DNA from: Rutstroemia sp. NJR-2017a BVV2
Taxonomy: Eukaryota; Ascomycota; Leotiomycetes; Helotiales; Rutstroemiaceae
Reading direction: 5' to 3'
DNA: 64,000 bases
NCBI GenBank assembly: GCA_002946415.1
Contig: NJPS01000074.1
Location: forward strand, 372,001 to 436,000
The position numbers were made by a program, and so were the translations under genes. Below, in pieces: positions 22,270-33,411 of this stretch. Under the pieces are notes generated by a model that worked only from the letters and a program-made list of their open reading frames with translations, was not told the origin of the DNA and searched no databases. Every line of letters begins with the position of its first letter. The stretch's first letter is position 1.

Positions 22270-24428
22270 ATGTCTGGGCGAAAGCTGGGAGGAGGGAGGA
22301 TTTTGGGTAGTGGAAAGTCCTTGGCGCCTCCAGCCCCTCCATCGCATCAACGGAGTTCCAGTTTGATATCTCATTCGGAAAGTACCTTGTCACTGAGCTC
22401 AAGCCATTCTACCTCTCCTCTAGCGGCATCTCCATTGCGAAACGACAATCAGGATATAAGTTCGAGGGTTTCTTTGGAAAATGGCGGGCCAAACGTTACC
22501 GCTGCGAGCTCGAAGATCTTCTGCCCAATATGTAGTGAGGAGATGGTATGATAATGATACCGTATCAGTTTAGAAGAAAGTCGCTGATGTTTTGCAGATG
22601 ACATTACTTCAGTTGAATCGGTTTGTTTCCAGGATTCATAAGCCAAGGGCGCAGCTCACTATTTACTAGACATATCGACGATAATCACCAAGAGCTCCCC
22701 GAAGTCGAACAAGATGAAGTGAAGAATTGGTTTAACAAGCAAGTTTTGAAGGCGAAGAAATTTCAGCCACTAGCTGTTATAAATCAGAAGCTCAAGGGAT
22801 TGGACGTATTCGAGTCGAACGACGAGCCGGCAGCATTGAGCCCCTTGCCAAATGTCATTCCTGGAAACCGATCATCAACCCCTGAACCTTCCAGACCAGA
22901 CCCTGACGAAGTAATTACGAGAACGCATTGGCAGAAATCGGGCTTTAATGATATGTGCACGGAGCCAATATGCGGAAAAAGACTAGGTGCCGTTAATGGA
23001 AGTGTAAATTGCAGGAAGTGCGGGCGACTATTCTGTGAGGATCATACGATGTACCAAATGAAACTCTCCCGGTCGGCGCAACATGAGCCGGTTCGAGGTA
23101 TGTGGTGTAGAGTCTGTGAGACCTGCTATAAGTCCAGGGAGGGATACAATGATCATAATGGATACTTGAGGGACCACACGAAGGACTTTATGGCTATTCG
23201 AAGGAAACATGTGGACAAAGCATATTTGGAGATTTCGAGGCTGGAAAAACGTCTCACGAAATTGACCCAATTGCTTGCAAACAATCCAGAAGATACTTCA
23301 GTAAATGGCACGATGTTGTCACTTGCAGGTCAGAAGAATCAGCGCAAAATACTCGAACAATCGGTAGTGACATGGGAAGAAGACGCAAAAGTTCAGAAAT
23401 GTCCTTTTTGCCAGCAAGAATTCGGCTCATGGTCGTTCAGACGGCATCATTGTCGAGTATGTGGTCGTGTAGTTTGTTCGGATCCTCGGACTGGATGCTC
23501 TTCGGAGATTGGCTTTAATGTCGCCGCCAGTAAGTCTTATCATTTCCATTTAGCAAGTGTCATTCATTGACATGTGCCAGTGACTGACGTCCAGTCAGAG
23601 AAATCCACAGAAAACGTCAGTCTCGATATCAGGATATGTCGTGATTGTAAGACAACCGTCTTTTCGAAGAAAGATTTTGCTGCAGAAATCATGCAAAAGC
23701 CGCCATCACAGCGTGCATACGAGAACCTCCTTCAATTCGAGAAAGGCATTCGACTACTACTACCCAATTTTCAACGTCTTCTAGTTGCACTTCAAGATCC
23801 AGAAAAGCCACCTTCACATGTTCAACTTGCAGAAGCAGCCAAAGTCCGAAAACGTTTAATTGACAGTTTTGGAAAGTATGATCAAGCTGCAAGACGCATA
23901 CGTGACTTGCCAACCGACTCCCCAACTCAACAGAAACTTCAAAAGGCCATTTATCAACAATCATCTAATTTCCTACACCTTCACATGCTTCCACTGAAAT
24001 CCCTCCCAAAAGTACTTAAGCACGCAGCGCCCACCGCCTCGTCAAGCCAGTCATCTCTGCTTCCGCAAAATGGTCGCTCGGCCCTTTCTAGCATCAAATT
24101 TAATGATAACGCAACTGAGACTTCCTCTCAAATCTCCGATATCAGCATTATGGAACAGGAAGAGAAGGAACTTAGAGAACGTTTGATAGTGCTTGAGGAA
24201 CAACGGTTCTTCGTAGAGGGAATGGTAAGGGATGCAGGAAAGAGGAGGAAGTTTGATGAAGTGGAGGCCCTGAGGGGTAATCTGGAAGAAGTGAGAGTCG
24301 AAATTGATAGGGTAAATGGGATGATTGCGCAGTTGGATTTCGAGGGTGTTTATAGGAGGGGAATGGAGAACGGTGCTGGAGCTGGACCTGGTGTTGGCGG
24401 AGGAGATGTTTTAGGGTTACAGAGTTAA
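22270..24428 (+). CDS. VAC1: Vac1/Pep7 (rabenosyn-like) endosomal FYVE protein
   Basis: Four exons (22270-22545, 22598-22620, 22670-23529, 23581-24428) give 668 residues. Exon 2 is a 23-nt micro-exon. It is needed to complete the N-terminal C2H2 finger (Cys86, Cys89, His101, His106). A first FYVE-like zinc domain follows (RTHWQKSG...CRKCGRLFC...WCRVCETC), then a canonical FYVE domain with the PI3P-binding RRHHCRVCG signature. The C-terminus is a charged helical stretch ending in a coiled coil (MEQEEKELRERLIVLEEQRF), like the Rab-binding region of rabenosyn-5. In yeast, Vac1 links Rab5/Vps21, PI3P and the SNARE machinery for Golgi-to-endosome fusion. The domain order matches the family; intron ends are GT...AG. 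Confidence 0.92.
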
Positions 24429-24694
24429 TATTGATATAAAGGAATTTCTATTATTACTTCTATTCTTCAAACTAAAAGGCGAGAGAAGTCTATTACTACC
24501 GCCGCCGGTTGAATAGTTCCGTGGGCACAGTCAACATAACACCAACCAACATATACGCCGCGCGCTGCTTTACAGTTACCAGATGAATTACAAGCTTATT
24601 TGGTGGGGCATGGTAACATCTCCCAATATATATACACAAAGTATATTGCTGACCTGGACCGTTTACGCAAAGCAGCATTTGCCTGCAATCGAAA
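24429..24694. other. Intergenic region
   Basis: Short same-strand gap of 266 bp between VAC1 and the O-methyltransferase. It should hold the VAC1 polyadenylation region and the downstream promoter. Confidence 0.5.
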
Positions 24695-26213
24695 ATGACT
24701 TCACCAAATAATATCGTTACGCTTGCAACGACCATTTCCGAGACAACTGCAACTATCAACGCATACCTCACTGCTCATGGCCTACCGATCCCTTCCTTCG
24801 ATGTTTCTGGCCCGTCTAGATTCTCAATTCCGCCGGAAGAAAAAGAAGTCGCAAAAGCGCATGCTGAGCTTCTCCGTGCCACAATGGAACTACACAACCT
24901 AATGCTGGGACCAACCGCTATGCTAATGAGTACTTCAGTCTGTACTTCATGTGTTTTCTCAAATTCTACTTTCGAGTGAGCAGAAAATGACTGATACAAA
25001 ATCGTAGCCAATCGACAACCTCAGTCTCCACTGCATTTATGCTTTTAAAATAGCTCATGCATTTCCAGTGGACAGTGAAGCAACCTTCGAGGACATATCC
25101 GCGGCCTGCGGGTTGAATGTTATTGATACTCGCAGGATACTACGACATGCAATGACCAACCACATCTTTCAAGAGGTCCGACCAGGAATGGTAGTCCATA
25201 CCACCGCCTCCAAGCTTTTGGCCACCGATCCATTGGTGTCAGACTTCGTAGGTATCGGCTGCGAAGAACGGTTTCAAGCGGCTGCTTATGTATGTGAAAG
25301 CGCTCTTCTCGAAGTATGCGCAAGTATGCGTGAAGAATGTAGTCACTGACGATACATAGACTGTCGAGGCGTTGCAAAGGTTTGGATACGCCGAAGAACC
25401 CAATCAATCGGTAGGGACATGATTCTGGTACGAATTGATAGATAACTACTTACAACGTAACTACCTAGGGTTTCAGTCTGGGTCATCAGACCACAAGAGG
25501 TCTGTATGATGAACTCCGTGCGAACCCGACTCGCGGAGAGCGTTGGGCGAATGCCATGAGCATCTACGCGTCCAAAATCTCCCTTTCACCATTGATTGAC
25601 AGCTACGACTGGGCAAATCTAAGCTCCGCAAAAATCCTAGATGTTGGCGGTGGTTATGGTCCTGTTAGCATTGGTCTTGCGAAAGCTTTTCCTTCCCTTT
25701 CTTTCGTCGTGCAAGACTTTGCAGACGTTATTGAAGATGGCCCATCACATGTTCCTGCTGAGATATCGAGTCGAATAACCTTCATGGCATATGATATGCT
25801 GACACCTCAAACGGTGCGGGACGCTGATGTGGTATTCTTTCGAGCCGTGCTTCATAACTGGACGGACCACTACTGCCTCAAGATTTTACGAAACCAGATT
25901 CCTGCGTTAAAGAAAGGATCGCGCTTGGTCATCGTTGAACCACAATTGCCGGAACCAGGAAAGCTTTCTTGGTATGCCGAGAAACGGCTCAGGTTAGTGG
26001 AACGCCGGATGTCCTCGTGGAGAAGCATGCTGACTTTTGAACACAAGAACCATGGATCTTAATATGCTCTCGTACTTTGGCTCACGTGAAAGATCTGTAG
26101 CAGACTGGGAGGATATATTCAAGAAAGCGGATGAGCGATTCGTATTGAAGAAGGCAGTCGATTTGGCGGATGGATCGAACTGCATTATGGAGGTGTTATG
26201 GAATGACGAATAA
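24695..26213 (+). CDS. Fungal SAM-dependent O-methyltransferase (class II type)
   Basis: Five exons (24695-24937, 25008-25289, 25360-25410, 25469-25992, 26048-26213) give 421 residues. It has the N-terminal winged-helix dimerisation domain typical of secondary-metabolite O-methyltransferases, then the SAM-binding motif ILDVGGGYG (about 248-256), VVQDF, DML, and the probable catalytic histidine His321 in LHNWTD. The last exon ends with LADGSNCIMEVLW, the usual C-terminal strand. Members methylate phenolic hydroxyls of polyketides and similar products; the substrate here is unknown and no synthase gene is in view. The first donor (GTCTGT) is weak and was chosen because it keeps phase; the other junctions are standard. 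It is the last intact gene before the decayed zone. Confidence 0.85.
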
Positions 26214-26633
26214 CTGTTGCCCGATTTTCCGTCTAGAGTCTTACATATGAATACACCTGTCAAATAAATCGATGCAATAACATCGCAATCTTAGACTCAG
26301 AGGTAGACAATATACTCCTTGGCCCACAGGAGACCCTGGGTCACCTGATCACCAATAACTGTGGACGAAAATAGTGGCAATGGGAAGTTGGGTAGATGTT
26401 GAGCTGAAACATTTGATTTTCAGTGGCTACACATACGTAGTTCTGTGCACTCACCAACCCGATTCCAGTGCCACTTGATTCTCGTCTTATGGCACTATAT
26501 AGGTGTCCGCCGTTCGAAATAAAGATGGTATCAACGCCTAAGCCTGGGCAGGTTGAGACCACGGTGGTACAGCCGCTGTACGGCAATCAAGAAGTCGGAG
26601 ACGAGGCTTTTGCAACAGATATGTAATGTTTAA
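26214..26633. other. Intergenic region
   Basis: About 420 bp between the O-methyltransferase and the chromodomain scrap. Two short minus-strand frames overlap here but look like random frames. No gene recognised. Confidence 0.4.
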
Positions 26634-26798
26634 GCACTGCTTGCCGTGTGGAAACATAGCAGGACGAATTCGTATCTCGTGAAGTGGGAAAACTTTCCAG
26701 ACGAGGAGAGTATGTTGGTTGAAAAGATGGCATTTGACCGAGAGCTCGTCAAAGAGTTTGAGGCGACCGATCAAGGGAACTACTTGGCATACGATTAA
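26634..26798 (+). pseudogene. Chromodomain fragment
   Basis: A 54-codon open stretch beginning after an in-frame TAA. It reads SYLVKWENFPDEES near its middle and ends DRELVKEFEATDQGNYLAYD before a stop. YLVKWENFPDEES and the LVKEFE helix are the core of a chromodomain (the family form is YLVKWkgyp-eesTWEpe ... Li-eF). The expected Thr-Trp after EES is replaced by Met-Leu. There is no start codon or upstream domain, so it is a remnant, either of a chromodomain protein or of the tail of a chromovirus-type Gypsy integrase. It faces the HET relic tail to tail. Confidence 0.5.
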
Positions 26799-27345
26799 TC
26801 ACAAAGCAAAGGCAAAGAGGAAAGGTTGAATATATTGTTGAGTGAAAGTGTCGGCGTTGCACGATGCCCAATACCAGGTAGGAAATGATCCATGACGATC
26901 TCGGTAGCCCCTTAGTAATGGCAATTCACGTATCAAGTAGCTGACCCAATGTCTGGTCAGGTAGGGGCGCCTCTCGCGAAAGGCGAACTCGAACTGCTTC
27001 GCCATAGCAGACATTGCTGGTAGCTTGTCTTCGGCCCGACTCAAATCGCTTTTCGTGAACTCGTCGCGAAAGTCCGTCCACTCGATGTATTCCTTCCAGC
27101 CCAGGTAGATCGACCCCAAAAAGGATCTGTCCTTGACTCCTTGGACTCAGAGCTATCGTAAGCTACGGGGAGAACATCGTATTTATTCACGGAATCGTTA
27201 TCTGTGGCATCTGCCACCTTCGTCTTTTGTTAATCTTCCTCTTCCTTAGCGCGTGTGCGTCCCTCTGCATTGACTATCTCTTCGGCTTGATTGAGGACTC
27301 ATTCGCCAGAAAACGTGTCTTGTTCCTAAGCGTGCTGTGATCGTG
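26799..27345 (-). pseudogene. HET-type heterokaryon incompatibility protein relic
   Basis: The frame 27147-26799 encodes the C-terminal part of a HET-family protein: DLSRAEDKLPAMSAMAKQF, then YLTRHWVSYLIREL and FPTWYWASC, matching the family pattern EDKL-A-SGLA ... YLAGLW ... PSWSWASC. Upstream, in another frame, 27345 to about 27160 reads as an acidic, disordered linker interrupted by TAG (27326-27328), TGA (27299-27301) and TAA (27230-27232), all in one frame. Each is one C-to-T change from a sense codon (CAG, CGA, CAA). A frameshift near 27125-27160 joins the two parts. The N-terminal HET domain was not found. HET proteins trigger cell death on fusion of unlike strains; this copy is not functional. 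Confidence 0.6.
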
Positions 27346-29245
27346 GAACCCAAACCTGGAACTCACAAGACAGGCGCGCCTCATCCCAGACGCGCTAAAG
27401 GCCAAGATTCGCTTTTACCGACCTCATGCAGTAGTTCTTCGTCCTCGTCGCCATTGCCAAGTCACAGAACTCTTCAACCGTATCCGTCCTGAAGATATAT
27501 TTGAAGTGCAGCTAGCACATATGACTATGTATAGCTATACATAACCTAAATGCCCCCCTGCTCAGTCAAAATAGTGCAGGTCCATGCAGTTTGAGGATAT
27601 AAGGTAGAGAAAGTAGTGAAGGTGCAAAGTATTGTTATCCGCATCGAAAATATCACAACTGTAGCTCAAATAGAGTGGTGGAAATATATATCTTTTCTTA
27701 GATGGTATTCCTCAAAACCCATTTAGATCCTGTCTTGGCATATCTAATGCAAATATTCGCTATACAATTCGACTTGATTTTGTTAAATTTGTTTATATCT
27801 CCACAAGATGCTGCCCCGCCAAGATCTGAGAAGACCTGCTCACAATCCTTCTCTAAGTGTAAGTCGATCTCTAACACCCACAATATGAAGGTAGCCAATT
27901 GCTCTTCAAGGTGGCCTGGGACTTCGCCACAAGGTTTGGCGAACCGAACTCTAGAACTCCGATGATCCGCCCGGGACTTATCTAGAGGATATAGTTAGTA
28001 GTACTCGAGTAATCGTGAGAAAAAAGGGGTACAAAAGGAATCGCTTACTAGAAGTAAGAACACTAGGACCAGTAACATTCTTAAGGATACCTAATAGCGT
28101 AGTGTCGGAAGATATCTTACTGTATTTACACTTTCGCTCTAAATACAATTCTTCATCACTTTCGGTATCCACAAACTCTTGGTCGAGATCATAGGAAGAT
28201 AGATTTTTGCCAGAGACTCCACCAGATTCATATAGTCGATCACTATCTTCATTGTTAGGATATCAGCACTGATACTCACTATTGGTTCAATTGCCGAATC
28301 ACCTTTCCGTTCCGTTCCAGCACCCTAATATCTACTGGTATATAGCGGTAGAGGATCCGAGTTATACTTTACACTATAAAAAGTACTCTAATATTTCGCC
28401 GGATTCTTCTATCTCACAAACTTATTGAAATTCGTCCATTTGTCACATACCATACCATATTTATATACACTCTGAGTTGTAAAGTCACCTATAAAAGTTC
28501 CCTACATATACAATCAATCCTTTTCCAAAGATTCGTAAGAAGCGACCCTTCGAGGGATATATATACCCAAATTGCTTGGCCCGGGAAAGGGACTACATAC
28601 TAACCAATAATTGTAAGACGTTATCCGACGCAGGGGTGAAGGCATACTTCTCAATAGAGGGTATAAACACTATGCCATGATCGCGGAGCTAAAAGCATAT
28701 ACGGGAAACAGAGGTAGAATCGGAATATATGCCAGCCTCTCGTATAGCAGCGCTCGTATCGAGAGAACAATTAGAGTTTGGAGTCTCTAAGGAGAGATAT
28801 ATACCATTCTCATTATAACCAAGCAAACTAGCTTGGATAACAAATTAGAGCAACTTTGTACGTATCATAGAGGACTTGGGGCTCGCTATAACTCCAACTA
28901 TTACGCTAAACCAAAATAGCAACTTGGGACTTGTCTGTATACCGAGGTGTATATTCATTCGGAGATTTTGAATTCGTATGCCAATATAGTTGTATCGTTC
29001 AGTATCGCCCTATTTAATAACTACAGGTGTGTCTGTACAGCCGAACATCGGAGAAGCCATAACGGCCTGGTATTATACTATATTCAAGATAGGATACTTA
29101 GAAAGACGATTGTTAGCGCCATTCTGCTAGGTAATAAGATAATACCAATAAGGGGCAGAATAAAAGCCTTAAGATACTATCATCAACAATATATTCATCT
29201 GGAAACCAAACTCGTTGTAAGAAGAAGATACTTAGTAATCTCCTT
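27346..29245. other. Transitional, gene-poor zone
   Basis: About 1.9 kb of falling GC between the HET relic and the tandem repeat. On the minus strand, 28260-27978 reads as an acidic fragment (containing DQEFVDTESDEELYLER) that looks coding-like but matches nothing I recognise. On the plus strand, 27283-27543 and 28947-29288 are open, again without recognisable features. Probably decayed genes or transposon pieces. Confidence 0.35.
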
Positions 29246-29410
29246 ACTACAGGTGACATTTGACCAGCCTACAAGAGGTGGTACCTAGCCAGCCTAGAAG
29301 AGGAGATTCAAGGTCTATCTACTACAGGCGACATTTGACCAGCCTACAAGAGGTGATACTTAGCCAGCCCAGTAGTAGAGGAGACTCAAGGTCCGCTTAC
29401 TATAGGTACA
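29246..29410. repeat. Tandem repeat, about 75-bp unit
   Basis: Two adjacent copies (29246-29320 and 29321-29398) of a unit containing ACATTTGACCAGCCTACAAG, with a few substitutions and a 3-bp difference, followed by the first bases of a third copy (ACTATAGGTAC). The unit keeps normal GC, unlike the DNA to the right. Confidence 0.8.
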
Positions 29411-29444
29411 GAAGAACATCACCACCGCCAAGGTATTGTGCTCG

Positions 29445-29543
29445 TATAGTCGTAATCAATGCTGTGCGATAGAGATAGATGATATGAAGATGGTGATGGC
29501 ACGACTATACTTATATAGCCGTAATAGATGTTGTGCGATAGAG
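29445..29543. repeat. Direct repeat pair, about 30 bp, 68 bp apart
   Basis: The segment 29445-29475 (with GCTGTGCGATAGAG) recurs at 29513-29542 (with GTTGTGCGATAGAG), both preceded by CGTAAT. It lies just upstream of the solo LTR. Confidence 0.7.
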
Positions 29544-29633
29544 TTAATAGTCGCCATTCCGATGCACTCCTTACGGAAGACGGAGAAACCTCAGGCCGGA
29601 CCCCATCAAAAATGAATACTAGCTACACGGTCG

Positions 29634-29775
29634 TGATAACTCTTGGTACAGCATATATAGTTAGTAAGAGGTCGGTACCGACACTACCTTTGGTAGGCGA
29701 GGTACTTATAGCATAGCTTAGATAGTTTCAATCAATCAGCTTCCTCTTCATTACCATACTTTGACGGGCGTACCA
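29634..29775 (+). repeat. Solo LTR of the Gypsy-2 family, not mutated by RIP
   Basis: A 142-bp segment beginning TGATAACTCTTGG and ending GGGCGTACCA aligns along its whole length with the two LTRs of the element at 49340-58338; all share TTTCAATCAATCAG-type and CTTCCTCTTCATTA-type blocks. Where this copy has C or G, the others mostly have T or A. No matching internal region follows, so it is read as a solo LTR. Its exact ends are inferred from the alignment and the TG...CA rule. Confidence 0.65.
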
Positions 29776-32700
29776 ACTCTACTTCATTTTATAATATATC
29801 AAAATAAATCTGATTTAAATAAAGCGAAAATATAAAAAACTATTTTTGAAATATTCTCAATTCTTATAATATAATAGAAAATAATTATAAAGATAAAATT
29901 AATAATATTATAAATTAAAGAAATTATTTATTTTTCAATAAATTTATAATATATAAATAATATATAAATAAAAAGTTATTATAAAATTATTATAAAATAT
30001 ATAATTATATTAGAAATATAGAAGGAGAATTCGAGGATCCAGATATTGATTATCTATATAAGAAAGATAATAGAGATTGATCAAATAAGAAATAGAATTT
30101 CTATGTTAAGAAATTCTAATATAAAGAATAATAATAAGAAAAGAAAATCAATAGTAATTAGTTTGTTTTCAATTAGAACTTTATATTTAGATTCTAGTAA
30201 TATTACTATTATATCACAATATTCTTATAATTCTCTATTAATAAACTTTAATATACTAATTATTTCAAATTTATTATAAAATAATAATTTGTTATAAGAA
30301 TATTACTATATCGGATCTAAGAAGAAATTATAATAAAAATATAAAAAATTAAAACTATATCGATAATTGAATAGAATTTATTAATAAAATTATCAGTTTT
30401 TGAAATTTAATTGATATCAACTATATAAAAAAAGAAGAATAATCTTAATAATCCCGATATATTAATAAATCTTTTTAATAAAAAGAACTAAAAAAATAAA
30501 ATAGAAAATATCTAATTAATATAGAAAGTAATTTAACTAATAACTTAGTAAGAAATAATTATAAAAACTAAGTTAATAGTATTATAAAAGATTTTTCACA
30601 AAATAAAAAAATATAAAGAAATATTTATAAAGAAGTAATAAAGAAAGAATATATTTATAAAGAAAGAAAAATAAAAGATATTTTTGAAAATAGAAATTAT
30701 AAACTTAGAAATAAAAAAAAATAAAAAAAAAATAATAAAATAGATATAACGAAAATAATATATAATTGATATATTAGAATTAGTAGATAGATAATCTATA
30801 TAACTATATATTAACTTTGTTTTTCTTTTGATTTATTAATAAATATCTAAGATAAAAGATTTATTTTAATATAATAGAAAAACTTATTAAGAAATTTATA
30901 TATTCTTTAATTAGATAGAAGATAAATAATAAATAAATTATAATCTAATATAGATTATTAATAAAGATAAGATTAACTATTATATTTAATATTTCGATAT
31001 AGTTTTAAAAAAGATATAATATATATAGAAAAAAGAAATAAAGAAAGAAAGATCGATATAAAAAGAATTTATAGAATATATAATAGATTTAATAATAGAT
31101 AAAGATAACTAAATATTTAATATATCTATTATATATAAGAAAATTCAATAAAGATTAGAATAATCTATTATTGATTTTATTATTTATTTAGATAATATAG
31201 AATATAAGTTAAATATAATTAATCTAAATAAGAAAAAAAGGAAATTTTTTGCGAAACTAAATTCTAAGTTATAAAAGAGAATTATTTAATATAATAAAAT
31301 CTTTATAACTAGATAGAATTTTATCAATTTAATATAAAAGCTAGAAAAAATAAATAGTATCTTTCAGAATAATAATAATTATTATTATTTGAATAAAGTT
31401 AAGAAATCATTAATTCGGAAAATAGATAATAATTATTTAATTAAAGAAGAGAAAATATTAATTATACTAATTAATCAAATCCTAATTAATAATAGAATAG
31501 GAATTAAAAGAAGATATTATAATTATAATAGATCTAAATATATTAATAGAGAATATTAGCAAAACCGATATATAAATAAAATAATAACTTATTATAAATA
31601 TAGCGAAACCAGATATTATATTAATAGTTATTTAAAACTAATTTCTATAATATTATAACTATCAGAAAATAAGATTATCTAATTAATATTATCTCTAAAT
31701 AATTAGATATTTTTGGAGAAATAGAGAATAAAAAGAAAAAAATAATTATTTCGATATAAATATAGAAACTAGATAGATAAAGAATAAAATAGATACTAAT
31801 AGATAGTAAAATAGAGGAAAATTATATAATATAAAATCTAATTATAAATTGCAAATAATTAAATCTTTCTAATTATTTTCTGATAAATTTATATATTATA
31901 AATAAGAAGATAATTTATATTTATAATATTTATAATTTCAAATTATTATATAATAACTTAAATAATAAATAGATAGAATTCAAATTCTGATTTTGGATAT
32001 TTTATAATTTAAAACTATAAATTCTGATATCAACTAACTATTATATATATAGTATTATAATAATATATTATTTATAATCGAAGTTATAGATATTAAGAAA
32101 TTTATATATTATACTAAAAAGAAATAACTTGATATTTATATACTAATAGAGAAATAATAGAGAAATATACAAAATATAGAAGAAAAGATATTAAGAATAA
32201 TCAAGATAGAAGATATTTAATTATTATAAAAATATTGGAAGTATTAGGATATTTTCAATAAAATAGAAATAGAAATATTTTCTAATTATTATATAATAAA
32301 ATATTATATTAATCTCAAACTAAATACTATATTATCTTTTGAACTTTTATATCTATTATTAAATCTCGAGCTTTAGGTTTTATAAAAATATCTCAAAATC
32401 TATAAAGATAGAAAGTAGATATATTATTTAACTAGTATTATAAATATATTAATTATATTTATCAAAAAGAAAGATAATAATTTATATCTTTATATTAACT
32501 ATTATAGATTTAACAAAATTATAATTAAAGATTGAATACTATTTCCTTTTATAAATAAGATATTAAATAAATTAGATTAAACCAAAGTATTTATAAAGTT
32601 GGATTTAAAAAATATTTATTATAAAATTAAGATTCGAGAAAATAATAAATAGAAAATAGTTTTCTAGATTTAGTATAGATATTATAAATACTATATTATA

Positions 32701-33411
32701 TTATTCAAACTATCCAATATTTTGATTATATTCTAGATCTATATTAATAAAGTTCTAATAAAGTTAATAGATATAATTTATATTATTTATCTTGATAATC
32801 TCTTTATTTATTCTGAAAATAAAAATAAATACTATAATATTATTATAGAAATATTCTGGAGATTTAGAGAATTCAAATTCTATATCAATCTTAAGAAATA
32901 TAAATTTAAATTAATAGAAGTTAACTTTTTGAATTTTATTATAAAAATAGAAGATATATAAATAAAAGAAGAATATATTATTATAATCTATAAATAGTTA
33001 TTATCAAAAATCTATTAAGAAATATAAATTTTCTTAAAGTTTACTAATTTTTATAAATAGTTTATCGAAAACTATTTAAAAGTTATATAATTATTCTCTA
33101 ATTTGCTAAAAGATATAACAAAAGTATTCTAAATAATAAACAAAATATAAATAATATTTGAATAACTAAAAAATATATTTACTTTTATATTGATATTTAA
33201 ATATTTTGATCTTTCGAAGAAAATTTATTTAGAAATCGATATTTCTAGATTTATAATAATAGAGATTTTATTCTAGTTATATAGTAAAGATTTATTAAAT
33301 TAATAATATTCTATTACTTTTTATTTATATAAATTATAAAACCTTGAAATCAAATATAAGATCTATAACTTTAATAAGATAAAAAAAATATTTTAATAAT
33401 CTTATATAAAA
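29776..33411 (+). mobile_element. Ty3/Gypsy fragment (Gypsy-1), RIP-damaged
   Basis: The plus strand carries remnants of gag-pol. Two zinc knuckles of the nucleocapsid type can be traced at about 31515-31640. Reverse transcriptase lies at about 32530-32960; the active-site box reads YLDN at 32788-32799, where YLDD is expected (Asp to Asn by one G-to-A). The start of RNase H follows to about 33380. The element is cut at about 33411 by the LINE that follows, and no integrase or LTR could be assigned. The first 280 bp hold no recognisable feature and the 5' boundary is unknown. Confidence 0.75.

Noticed and set aside
29634..33411. The LTR at 29.6 kb as the 5' LTR of Gypsy-1
   Set aside because: The LTR is GC-normal while the adjoining Gypsy-1 DNA is heavily mutated, and the sequence after it does not match that after the Gypsy-2 LTR; a solo LTR fits better, though this is not proven.
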